A stretch of DNA of 64,000 nucleotides, from the NCBI GenBank assembly GCA_009733575.1, contig ML769513.1:116407-180406 (forward strand), in the 5' to 3' direction. This document shows, in pieces, positions 45,187-56,900 of the stretch (position 1 is the first letter of the stretch; the number at the start of each line of letters is the position of its first letter). The notes under the pieces were generated by a model. The model searched no databases. It worked only from the letters and a program-made list of their open reading frames with translations, and had not been told where the DNA came from. The translations under genes were made by a program, and so were the position numbers. The stretch comes from Gymnopus androsaceus JB14 (Eukaryota; Basidiomycota; Agaricomycetes; Agaricales; Omphalotaceae).

Positions 45187-46642
45187 TATAGATGTTGGAG
45201 ACCTAGATAATCAAGTCACTGTCCTGGCTTCTACCGTTGCTCGGTCTCTAAGTCTTCTGCATCTCGGTGCATTCGAGGGCGTTTGGCACCGGGTTGCTCC
45301 TTTTCAGATTCAGCTCGTATCCGCCACATAGTCGTCATCCTCAGAGTCGGAGTCGGACAAAATGGCGCCCAGGTTAACCAAGCGCCCATGGTGAAATTTT
45401 TTCGACTTCCACTACCATCCACAATTTTTCTGAAGTCTCTCAATCGCACTAGCCGTCGAAAGTGTTTCTGGAGAAACGCTTCGAAGACGAACAGCGGACT
45501 CGTATCTCCTCTTCCAATTGGTAATGCAACTGAACTAGCTTGGAGATTCGTATTGTGATGAGGATGATTAGGTGAGTGAGCTGAGCTGATGATTCTTGGC
45601 TGTGAAAAAACTCGTACGAGACCAATCTGCTTCCTTGTAGTATTCCAAATGAAAGCTCGTAAAAACTACTCAAAACTTAAGCGTTAAAGCTTTAAAGACT
45701 GGCGTTGGCTCTTGGTTGGTTACACAACATCAACCGGAACCCGAGAAGTGTACGCTCTCAAGACAACTCGAAAATCATCTCCGAGTCCTTGTCGCAGTCG
45801 CGTTCATAATTCTGTCAAATGGGAACCCGTGAGGGTCAGAGTCTCAGCGATCCTGTTCACTATCAGCGTTGGACTTCCCTATACGCCGAGTGTATCACTT
45901 ATGTCGACTTCAACACCTCCGAACACTCAAGCTATTCCCAGCGGCCGCGACCTCTCACGTTTGCCTTCACTGTCCTTTCGAACTCCCCTGTTTTTGCATT
46001 TTTTCCTAGTCGATACTCCTTGGGCAACAACGCTTACACTCCCCAACTCGGAGCAGAGAACTTTAGTCTTGACGTATGTCGTTTGGGTTTTTGCTGCACG
46101 TCCCTTCCTCCCTCTGTTCCTCCTTTAACAAGTCTCCCAACGCTTTTCTACTCGTCAAGGAAGAGGGAAAAAACGGCCAGCCAACGGCTGAGCATGCCTG
46201 TGAATGCAGAAAACGGAGCCAAGCGGGCCAAGGCCATTTAGTCCAAAGAACAAAAGTAATATGAAAAATCTGTCCCCAATTCGAGGTGTCGTCCATGCAC
46301 CCTTGTGGCAAATTTGCATTCAGTGCATGGAGAGGCGTCATAAAGTGCCAAGAAGGCTCACGATAAATGATATGAAACGATTTCAATGCAAGGAGAGTTA
46401 TGGAAAGGTTTATTGACGACATTCCGACTCTCAGTAGAGTTCTAGCATAGAACCGCAAGTTGGTTCCTCAGCCTAGAAATGCACGGCTTTCAAATTTCAT
46501 GCGCAAATGGGGAATGGAAAAAGGGACGTTACGATGTCGAATCTGCTCGTTTTTGAAAATCATACCCATAATCAACGACTTCGATTGATGAAGCACGAAA
46601 ACAATGTGTTCTTCTGGGACGGGTATGCACTCATGATCACAT
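45187..46642. other. End of duplication copy 1 and intergenic sequence
   Basis: The part to about 45560 matches 52855-53240. The remainder, up to the DUF1479 gene, holds only short overlapping frames with no recognisable motif. Confidence 0.4.
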
Positions 46643-48252
46643 ATGAGCCATATAATAAGCGTGCATCCACTTGCTTCTCTACCCATGGCTACAGCTGCAG
46701 TTATCAATCCTCGAACTTCAATCGACTCCCTCAGGTCGACTACGACCAGCAGATCGAACATTCTCCACCGCCTCCAGAAGGCTCTCCCTACTGCAGATAA
46801 GGATGTATGGGCGAGCACCCACGGATCTAAACCCAACCCTCTTCCAGCTCGGTTCGCAGATTTGAAGAAACAGCTCATTAAGTCTAATGACTATGATGCA
46901 GTCCAGGCGAGCTGGGATCGTCTTCTCCTAGCGTTGGAGAAAAGATCGGTGGAGATCGCGAGCGCAGGACCTGCAGTGAGTACATGTCGTGTAACGATGA
47001 TCTCTTAGGTTATCTAAAGCTCCTACAAGGCCGTTCCATACGTAAACTTTACTGATATCCAAGCATCCAACGGCCAATTCCCCACTGAAATAGCGGAAAC
47101 GATTCGCACAGCTGGATGCTGCGTCGTACGAGGTGTCGTTCCTAGAGCTCAAGCTCTCGAATGGAAAGCGTCCCTTATTTCCTATGTCGACCGTCATCAA
47201 GATATCCGTCGGATACCCAGCGCGTCTGATCCACAGATATACGTCACATTCTGGCAGAAGGCGCAGATTGAAGCGCGGAGCCATCCAGCTGTTATCCGTG
47301 CACAGGTGGCCATGAGCCAATTGTACAAAGCAAATGAGGACACGGAGGTGGATCTAGTAAACCAAGCACTGTATGCGGACCGTTGGCGTGTAAGGAGACC
47401 AGGAGCACCGGGGGCATTTGGGCCACATTTGGATAATGGATCGATTGAGAGATGGGAGGATGAGGAATATAGGAAAGTTTTTGGTAAGATTTGGGAGGGG
47501 AAGTGGGAAGAGTATGATGCTTGGGATATGGATCACAGGGCAGAGGCGATTATGGATTTGTATGGTGGTCCAGGTGCTTGTTCGGCGTTCCGGAGCCTCC
47601 AAGGTGAGTGGTATCAATTTTCAACCATTGGAAAAAACTGAAATGCATCTTTAGGATGGCTTTCAATTGACGATAACGGTCCTCAATGTGGCACAATCCA
47701 ACTTTTGCCCGATATCAAACTTTCTACGGCTTATGTCCTTCTCCGGCTTTCTTTAACGAAGAAAACAAACTTGATGTAGATTTCTCGACTTCTTTCTTTG
47801 GAGCAGATCCCGGTCAAGGGCAAGTCGTGAAAGATATTTGGCATCCTCACCTCTGCCTAAACAAGACGGTAGTTTCTTGCCCCAAAGCCTCTCCCGGAGA
47901 CTACCTTTTCTGGCACTGCGACTTGGTGCATTCTGTTGAAAAAGAGCACAAGGGATCGAATGATTCTTCTGTTATCTATATCCCCGTCGTTCCGTTGTGT
48001 GGGTATAACGTCGGGAACCTCGTCGAGCAGCGAAAAGCCTTCCTTGAAGGCGTTCCACCGCCTGACATGCCCCCGGAAAGCGAAACAGAAGGATTAGAGA
48101 GGGATCATGAGGATCGGGGAAAGCCTGAGGATATCTTGACGATGGAAGGTAGAAGGCTAATGGGGCTGGAGCCCTTTGAGGTGAATGAGGTAGGGATCAC
48201 GAAAGGACAGAAAGCTATTCGACAGATTGCAAATGAAGCATTAGGATTTTAA
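46643..48252 (+). CDS. DUF1479-family 2-oxoglutarate/Fe(II)-dependent oxygenase-like protein
   Basis: Three exons. The start may be 46643 or the in-frame ATG at 46685 (MATAAVINPR), which I favour slightly because a compact N-terminus is usual. Introns lie at about 46976-47028 and 47604-47654. Recognisable DUF1479 features are the ARFADLKKQLI start, IRTAGCCVVRGVVPRAQALEW, QALYADRWRVRRPG, HLDNGSIERW (an HxD-type metal site), LSIDDNGPQCGTIQLLP and FWHCDLVHSVEKEH with the distal His. One base appears missing in a T-run near 47748: LLRL runs to a stop, whereas the next frame gives FFNEENKLDVDFS and continues to the end. It is placed between the two duplicated blocks and has no copy of its own. Family members are oxygenase-like; the substrate is unknown. 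Confidence 0.8.
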
Positions 48253-48728
48253 TTTCGAGTAGGAAAAGCATGTACCATATTGCGAACTGATTAGCTGCTC
48301 ATGACGACACGCGAGACGAGCTGCCGTGAGCATCTAAACTAACGAAGAACCGTCATCATCATATCGGAGACTTGCACCCGTTGGTGTTGCGTGAGGGTCT
48401 AGAAGGCCTGAATATGGCTTAGGAAACCGGCTTTCTAAGATTTTTTCTGGGAGAGCAGAGTAGGTGACGCTGTATAACTTCGCTGATTTGTCGTCGGTCG
48501 AGCAGATAATACAGGATTCGAATAATGTCTCCTCGGACTCTTTCAGAAGGAAGAAACCCTTTTATCTCTGGATTTTCCTTTGATAACAACCTCCTCAAGC
48601 CACGCCCCGATACAAGGGCTTCTAGTTTCTGGAAGGTTTGTTGGAGGAAGCCCTGCGATAAGTGAATACTATATATCTTCTCTTACCTTGCAGTTTAGAC
48701 CCCACCATCCGTATCTTAACCTTGCAGC

Positions 48729-50586
48729 ATGTCTGAACCCGAAGGGACAAGCTCAGAAGTATTGAACACTGACTGGTATTGGAGAGGAATACGCCTCAAG
48801 TATTATTGTGCACCGTTGACTCAGGTGGCGCTTGTTGGGCTGATAGCCTTCATGACAGTGTGAGTCGCTTCTACTCGAACGCTCTTTGAGCAACTCTCTC
48901 ACCTTCGCATCTAGTGGGATGTCGAATGCCCTTGGAGGTGCAGGCGGTGGAGGTCTTCTTAATACCCATCAGAGCACCAATGCCAATGTAGCGATCTACT
49001 CCAGTGTGTCATTTTCATTATTCATTCGACTCAGATTCGTTACGAGTTGCTCTTAGCTTTTGCCGCACTCGCATTCTTCGCTGGCACAATATACAACAAG
49101 ATTGGGATCCGAATGACCTTGATGTTTGGTGGATTCGGGTACGCATTATTGGCTTCAGGTAGACGTATATCAGATGCTCGTACTACGGGGTTTAAACATC
49201 TACATATTTAGCGTACATGGCAGCAGCGCATTTGGAGAACAAGGCTACGCCGTATATCGTCATTGCCGGATGCGTCGAAGGTCTTTGCGCCGCTATGCTA
49301 TGGACCGCACAAGGTGCAGTGACAATGGCTTATCCTACCGAAGACATGAAGGGCCGTGCATTTTCACTGTTTTGGGGGTAAGTCAACTGTTTTAGATTCC
49401 TGGACTCTGCTGATTCATCTCTTAATTAGCATTTTCCGTATGGGCGGTGTCATTGGCTCCATTATCCCAATCTGCTTGAACTGGAACACAGGAGCAGGGA
49501 ACATGACTGATGGGACTGTAGGTGTTTCCTCCATTGTCGGAAGCATGGAAACTGAAACTAGGACAGTACATTGCCTTCATAACTTTCATGCTCTCTGGTG
49601 CCATAGTCCTTCCTTGGCTTCTTCTGCCTTCCGATAGGGTCATTCGGAGCGATGGTAACCCGCGTTGTCCTACCAGAAATTCCCACTTGGAGGTTAATCT
49701 CTCTGTCAGCTCCCAAGCATCATGATGTTAACTAACATTGTTCAATGGTCGTCGGTTGATTTAGGTCGGAGATCAAAGACATGCTTGAAACCATTATCCA
49801 AGACAAATGGATAATCACCCTCTTCCCATTCTTGCATTGCCTCAAACTGGTTCTACACCTTCCAAACAAACGACTTCAACGCCCCAAACTTTACGCTTCG
49901 GACTCGGTCTTTCAATGGACTTTGGACCAACTTTTTTGATATGGCGGGCGTATGTGCGAATGGGCATTGCTCTGGACTGGAAACCCGAAAAATATAGTCG
50001 TCCGCTACGTGCTAGAATAGGGCTGATCTTTCTTCTCGTTGCTACAATGGCTATCTGGGGCGGGGGTTGGATACTTGTAAGGCATAGCGCTCGTGGGGTT
50101 GTGCCGACCCTTTGATCGATCTGTAAGATTTTTCGTGTCTTCCTCCATCAAATCCCTCTTTCTCATATCATAGTGCATACAGCACTCAATCCAAACGTTA
50201 CGCTCCATACCTTATGATCTACGTCTTCTGGTCATTCTACGACGGTGCATTCCAAGCCTACGCCTACTGGTTAATGGGAAGCCTATCCAACAACTCGCGC
50301 CGCCTTTCCCATTACAGTGGCTGGTACAAATCTCTTCAATCCGCTGGTGCCGCGGTTGTATGGCGTTTGGACGGACTGGAGATAAGTTATGTGTCGATGT
50401 ATCTTAGTACATGGATGATTATGGTCTTTGCGTTGATCACTGCGTCGTATGTAGCGTTCAACAAAGTTCAGCCACACACGTACGACGAGCCTCATACTAA
50501 TAGTACGACTGTTTGGACTGGAAGCCCTTCCCAAGGAATCGGAGAAGGATACAACTTCATCTGCAGCTGCGTCCACTGAACAGTAA
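48729..50586 (+). pseudogene. UNC93-like MFS protein, copy 2, frameshifted
   Basis: It begins MSEPEGTSSEVLN, with a deletion of about 11 codons relative to copy 1. It follows the same exon plan to the same C-terminus (TAA at 50584). Several indels break it. FPFFIASNWF becomes FPFLHCLKL near 49835. One base is gained near 49950 (MAGVWIMGI). One base is lost near 50106 (VVPDPLIDL becomes VVPTL then stop). One more is gained near 50510. The last two membrane spans are identical in sequence to copy 1. It is either a pseudogene or partly an error artefact. The number of breaks plus the N-terminal deletion favour decay. Confidence 0.75.
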
Positions 50587-50639
50587 TTTACATGAAATTA
50601 TTATCAATGTATTCGAACGGCTTGATAGCGGATTTAAAC

Positions 50640-50835
50640 AATTGAATTAAGGAAACCAATATTGACATGTATGTAAGAAAGGAGAGCTCCATCCAACACG
50701 CGAGCGAACGAACGAAGGCAGATGCAAGTGAAGCGAGCGTTGTAAGGTTGGTGCCGGCTGCCATTAGGCTTGTAAACGATTTAGTACGTGCGCTGAGCAC
50801 TCCCACCTATCCATGTTAAAGGCATCAAATGCCTT
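50640..50835. other. About 200 bp segment present only in duplication copy 2, ending in a hairpin
   Basis: Copy 1 passes directly from ATTTAAACAG to the F-box 3' end. Copy 2 has about 200 extra bases here, ending in AAAGGCATCAAATGCCTTT (50819-50837), a perfect 8-bp inverted repeat. I see no terminal repeats or target duplication clear enough to name an element. Confidence 0.5.
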
Positions 50836-50842
50836 TGAATTC

Positions 50843-52039
50843 CTACATGGGAAAAACCTCCACTCCTGATACATCCATTCCGAGCTTTCTCGATTTCTCC
50901 AATCTCTCCAAGATATTATCCCGCTGGTCTGTCACCATTTCAAAAGCCACCTTCATCAAACCTCGATTGACTCGACTCTCCATGAATTCCATAGCAGCAT
51001 CACAACTATTACGAGACATCGGATGAGTGGACATCCCATTTGCTGTTAGGGACTGCAACTTTGGAAGAAGTGGCGGGGTCCGCTCAGAAGTCCAAGTAAG
51101 AGATTTGAAAACATCCTCATTGAGAAAAGGATCATGATGACGAGCCTCTTGTTCGTTCCCCTCGATAGCACTGAAGAATTTCAGCGCAGGCAACGTTCTG
51201 AATAATTCAATAATTTGGCCTGCGGAAGGGGGCCATGCATAGATGAGGGTGAAATACTCGAGTCGGCACCCGCAGTTCATGAAATCAAAGAACACCAACA
51301 ACATGCTGTCCACCATATTTCGTGCCGTCAGATGCAGTGTCAGATCTACCAGGTTATGGGCATGAAAGTATGCAAGATAGTCTGGCGAAACTCCAAGGCT
51401 TGTCTCGAGCTTGTCGAAGACCTGGGAGCATGATAGATGATTTGGAGGGCGAACGGAAGGGGACGTATACCATCGAAGGTCAATCCATTGGTAAGGATCA
51501 AGGAGCGGAGGGATGTGCATTTTCGAAGGGCACGGGACATGGAGGAAGTGACGCCTGACCCCGCGAAGGCCAAGGTGACGAAGACGCCCCAAGGAAGCAT
51601 GTCAAATGCCTCATGGAAGCGCAAGCATAACACTTGCTGCTGTCGTCCTTCTAGGCTTTGAAGCCGCGAGCTATACCAGTGATGATCTGCATAGCAGGGC
51701 TCCTCAATAATCATCTCTATATAGAGTCGGACAAGCCACGCTTCGCTCGTACCATAATTCCAGCGGGAACAAATTCTGCTGCATTGAGAGTTGTTCAATC
51801 CCAAAAGCACGCACATAATCGGCGAGATCGATTCGTATCCGCTGCCACAACTCCGGGGTACTGTGCGCCAATTGGGTCCAGCGAGCGCAGACCCTGGTCA
51901 GGACGTTTGTCGGGTTTGATCGCATGAGAATGGTAGGAAAGTTATGATCTGAGACGTCAACGGTTGGAAGGCATTCGATGAAGATGAGGCGTAGGACATC
52001 ATCGACAAGGCGATGTACGGAGGTAGCGTTGGATTCCAT
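50843..52039 (-). pseudogene. F-box/LRR-like protein, copy 2, frameshifted and internally deleted
   Basis: It starts MESNATSVHRLV at 52039 with an intact F-box and spacer. The frame is lost by one extra base near 51730, where copy 1 reads CPLYMEMIIEE. It recovers in another frame through HHWYSS and LRFHEAFDMLP. A deletion of about 50 bases near 51550 removes the FTITRLAPDITSSI segment, and a further frame change follows near 51430. The C-terminal half is open, with a changed end (GVEVFPM). It is the decayed duplicate of the gene at 41873. Confidence 0.78.
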
Positions 52040-53249
52040 ACTATTTTCTGTTTGTATGGCATGTTGACCTAGCAAAGAGACAGAAGAGTAAGAGGTTATC
52101 TTTTGCTATGAATAAAAGAACGCACTAGAAGGAAGCCATGTTGGATTTTGTGGATCATTTCCATGTAACTCTAAGGACATTGTATCAAGATGTGTATACC
52201 GTATACCATTGAACTGAGCCCTGGAATTATCGAAAGTGGTGGCAGCAGTCAATAAGTTCTGTAAATCAAAACGGGGATCTAAACGAACCTGGGAAAGCTC
52301 CAAGATATACCATACCAATACTAAGTTTCCTTGCATCAGGTGCTACGTACTCTGACTTTATAGAACTATCCGATCGTGCACCTCATGATTAGGTTCAAAG
52401 TGCCCAGCAAGATCGATAGGAAACCTACTTTATTCGGGTTTCCTTGGTTAGAACGTATATATATCCTCAGGCGCTGTCAGATAAGTGAGCTTGCTCAGAA
52501 GATACATGTTCGAGACAAAGTGAGAATTCTATGACCCTCAAGTTTGCGTGCGGATCTGTATTATGTCGTGCAGACATACAGATCTTTCAGGAGGAGCTCG
52601 TTTCGAAGACGGTGAGAATAGTACTGGTAGGCCCCTAGGCCCGCTGTATCTCAAACATCATCGTTTGGCCGTCTGCTGTTGAACTAGTTAACCCGGTGTT
52701 AACCGCAGTAAAAGCATATGTAAGCTCAACGTAGAATGACAGATTTGACCTTGTCGCCACTTGACGTTCGGCTTGTCTTTAGATGGATGCATCTGTACCA
52801 GACGTCACTGATTCTTGAAAAGCCTTCAGAGTTCCTTGCGTTTACTGTAAAGAATATAAATGTTGGAGACCGTAGATAATCGAGTCACTGTCCTAGCCTC
52901 TACCGTTGTTCGGTCTCTAGATCTTCTGAATCTGTATCCATTCGAGGGCGTTTGGAGCCAGGCTCCTCCTGTTCAGATTCACTATCGGATGAGGATAGGG
53001 ATTAAGCCTTCGTATTGGGCAAAGTGGCGCCCAGACCAAACCCAAGCGCCCATGGCGATTCGACTTTTCACTACTTCGAAGCTTTTCTGAAGAGTTTCGA
53101 TACACTAGTCATTAAAAGTTTGTATAGATAAGCGAACTTCGACAAACAACGCAAGAGAGCGGACTCGTATTTCCTCTTCCAATTCGGCGATGCAAATCCT
53201 GTAGCAAGAGAACCAGCTCGGAGATTCGTATTGTGGACTATTGTGGGAT

Positions 53250-53955
53250 GCAGCTAGATTATGCATGGTTAGATTGCGAGTGAGGTAGATTCCGAATTCG
53301 GGGGACTCCGTTGGGACTTATACTAAGTAATTAAAAGTAGGACGATGATAGACAGATAGACGCACCTGCTCGCGCACGTAGTAGGGCTTGCGTTATACTC
53401 GGAGTACGCCCCGTTAATATGACCGTACCGAGACTTGCCTCATAGTCGGAATCCAATGAGCTACTCTTTGATAATCGATAAGGATTCGGATTCAGGAATG
53501 ATGATACTTGGAATAATCTTGAAGACCGGGGTTAATGTACAACCGTGAACGGGTATTGAGTGACAGAATAGGTATACTTGTATTGTGATATTATACCGCA
53601 TACCGCGCATCTAGGCTATGGCTATAGCGACCCAAGTTTCCTGTCGTGGTATAGCCCCGTATCGATCGGAAGAAGACAAGGAGTATGCTATACTGAGCTG
53701 GTTGCGTCTAGTTTGAGTTCCGACGGATAGATGGAATGCATGCAAAGTCGAAACAAGAGAGAACCGAGTTATTGTGTGAAGAACAAGACGAATACGCGAT
53801 CAGCGTACTTCCGCGGACGGACCGGAACGGAAAGGAGTAACACCGGGTGGTTCGATATATATATTATTGTTTTTTTACCTGTGGGTCGATTCATACCACC
53901 CTTTTCATAACCCTTTTTTTCTTTCCTTCTTCCTACACCTTCCTCCTCCTCCACC
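53250..53955 (+). promoter_or_regulatory. 5' flank of HMG-CoA reductase
   Basis: Non-coding. A TATATATATATT run at 53855-53866 lies about 90 bases before the ATG and is followed by T- and C-rich leader sequence ending CCTCCTCCTCCACC, a good fungal start context. I looked for an ATCACNCCAC-type sterol element and did not find one. Confidence 0.45.
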
Positions 53956-56900
53956 ATGAGGGCAATCCTCAAACCATTCGTAATTCACGCCGCCTACTCG
54001 CCCATCGAAACAATAGTCTTCTTCTCCATCGTCGGAACTTTAGCCTACTTTCACGTCCTCTCCGCTATCAAACACTCGGCTTTTTTCGCGCCTTCGTATC
54101 CGAATTTACCACCACGGCCGTCGTATGTGCTTCTAAGAGGAGGAGAAGAGTGGGTTAGTGTGAGGGAGGCGTTCTGGCACCATGCGAAAGCCAAGTATGC
54201 TGCTTCCCCGGACGAGGTCGACATTGTGCCGGTTGAACTAGTATCGGTCGATTATGAGACGAACAAGGAGACTCTGACACAGTCGATTCTGAATCTTACT
54301 AAACACCTCCCGGAATACACCAGTTCTTGCTACAGACCTCTTTCTCTGGAACCAGCAGGTTGTTTCACGGACGAACTCAGCCGACCAAAGGCTATCCACC
54401 AAACTCTGGCGTTTTCTGGCGTCAAAGACGATTTCACAGCTGCATTCACCAAAATAATCAAATCCACACCCGAATTCCAACTCGAAACCAAGCAGCAGAA
54501 CTCGGAATCCATCGGAGAAATGAAAAGCTCCAAATGGGTCGCATACGCCGCTAGCGCACTTGTCACTCGGTTCTGGGATCTAGCGAAAAAAGCAGATTCC
54601 CTAGACATTGTGCTTATTCTCGCTGGGTATATTCTTATGCATACGACTTTTCTCCTACTGTTCTACCGGTCTAGGAGATTAGGCTCGAATTTTTGGCTTC
54701 CTTCAGCGATATTCATCTCGTCGGTGTTTGCGTTACTCCTCTCCCTCCCCATTGCGATGCTGTTGAAGATCCCAATGGATCCCGTAGCGTTAACGGAAGC
54801 GCTCCCTTTCCTCGTCTGCACTGTGGGCTTCGATAAACCACTTCGTCTCGCGAGAGCGGTGTTTTCCCATCCGCAGATGCATCCCCTTTCATCCACAACC
54901 TCCATGCCGCCAAAACCCGCAGGCGAGATCGTCCTGGAAGCACTGAGCAACGTCTACACGCCCATATTCCGCGACTACGTGTTGGAAATCGCGGTTCTCC
55001 TCGGCGGAGCATATAGTCGAGTTAGTGGGCTGAGAGAGGTGTGCGCGTTGGCGGCGTTGGTATTGGGTATGGATTGTTTGTTATTGTGCACGTTTTTGAG
55101 TTCGATTTTGTGTATCATGGTCGAGGTACTTGGTTCTTCGTTCTTGCCGCTGGGTTGTACTCACTTTTTCCTTCTCTAGGTCAGACGTATACAATCTATC
55201 AGAGGAGCCACCACTCCCACTAAAACCACATCTACACCCAACACCCCGACTGAAAGCCAAAGCCTCGGACGAAAAATCTCTTCCTTGGTTCTAGGCGAAA
55301 AAGGGTCTAGTTTGCCTACTGGAAACACATTCAAGTCTAAGGGCGTGGAGAATCCTGTTGGGAGGCTCAAGTTGATATTGGTAAGCGTGCTTTATTTCTA
55401 GCATCCCCTCTTACTTATCCTCCGTGCTTAGATCGCCACCTTCCTCGGGCTGCACACGCTTAACTTTATCACTCCCTTGACTCCCCAGCGTTCGTCTTCC
55501 CACTCTTCGATATCGCTACCGTCAACTTCCCTTCGAAAAGTCGACCCTTCGACTCCAGCGATACAGCATGCGTTGGCGGCGTTGGCTGATACTGAGCGTA
55601 TCTCGGGCACCGAGCACACAGAGAAAGAAGTACGGGAGAGTGGTCTGGTAGTCAAAATCAACCCGGCTATACATGTCAGGGCCTCTCACCTATCTCTATC
55701 TCCTCCGCACTCCCTTGCTTCCTCCAGTCCTAATCTCAACTCACTCACATCTTCCTCTTCCTCCAATCTCAATCTCAATCTCAATCCCAATCCCAATCCT
55801 CATCGTTATCGTCCTCTGAACTCGTCGAAAACTTCATGTCCTCCTGGTCGCGTCTCGTCGGAGACCCGGTCCTGTCGAAATGGATTGTGATGGTTTTGGC
55901 GGTGTCGATTAGCTTGAATGGGTATCTGTTGAAGGGGATTGCGGCTGCGGCTAACAATACCAGTGCCGGTGGGAAGGTTAGGGAGCAAGAAGGTGTTGTT
56001 GGGGACAAGGTCGAGGAACCAGTGCGGCCCGTACAACCCGCTCCCGCACCTGCGCCCATCTCCGTCCCCCGTCGTCCACCCACCTTCACGCTAGACGAAG
56101 TCGACCGGCGGTTAAAAGCGCAAAAGAAATCGTCTCCATTGGCCTCCTCCTCCTCTTCTTCATCTTCAGACAGTGACCTCGACAACTCAGACTCCCTTCC
56201 CGTTCGCCCATTAGAAGAACTCGTGTCTATCTACGACAACGGTCCCCGACCCACCAGCCTGACTCTATCACTCCTTAACGATGAGGAAGTCATCCTCTTG
56301 TCGCAGAACGGCAAAATCGCAGCGTATGCGCTGGAGAAGGAGCTAGGGAATACCAAGGAGGGATTCGAGAGGGCTGTCAGGGTTAGGAGGGCGTTGATCT
56401 CCCGCGCATCGAAAACTCAAACTCTTGAGCACTCCCTCGTGCCGATGACCAACTATGATTACTCCCTCGTTCATGGTGCATGCTGCGAGAACGTCGTTGG
56501 ATATATCCCGCTCCCACTTGGCATTGCTGGTCCGCTCAAGGTTGACGGTCATCTATTCCCTATTCCTATGGCCACAGCTGAAGGCACCCTCGTCGCGTCT
56601 ACTTCCCGAGGGTGTAAAGCCCTCAATGCAGGCGGAGGCGTGACCACCGTCCTCACGCAAGATGCCATGACACGCGGACCAGCTATCGATTTCCCCAGTG
56701 TGGTTGAAGCTGCGAAGTGTAAAGCATGGATTGACTCTGCGGAGGGGTATGGGGTGATCAAAGTGGCATTCGAGTCGACGTCGAGGTTTGCAAAGCTGAG
56801 GAGTCTCAAGTGTGCGATGGCGGGAAGGACGCTTTTCGTTAGGTTCGCCACTGCCACTGGGGATGCGATGGGCATGAACATGATTTCGAAAGGGACCGAA

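Larger units (their letters stand above)
39600..45570. repeat. Segmental duplication, copy 1
   Basis: This block matches 48360-53250 in the same order and orientation. The shared parts are a 5' flank with AGAAGGCCTGAATATGGCTT (39674 and 48404), the UNC93-like gene, the F-box gene, its 5' flank and a segment around 45190-45560 (matching 52855-53240). Copy 1 carries extra material: about 0.75 kb at 43840-44610 and a 500 bp MITE at 44687-45186. Confidence 0.88.
48360..53250. repeat. Segmental duplication, copy 2
   Basis: Same gene order as 39600-45570 (UNC93-like plus, F-box minus, conserved flank). It lacks the 0.75 kb segment and the MITE, and has instead about 200 bp of its own at 50640-50835. 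Both genes in this copy are frameshifted, so copy 1 is the better preserved. Confidence 0.88.
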
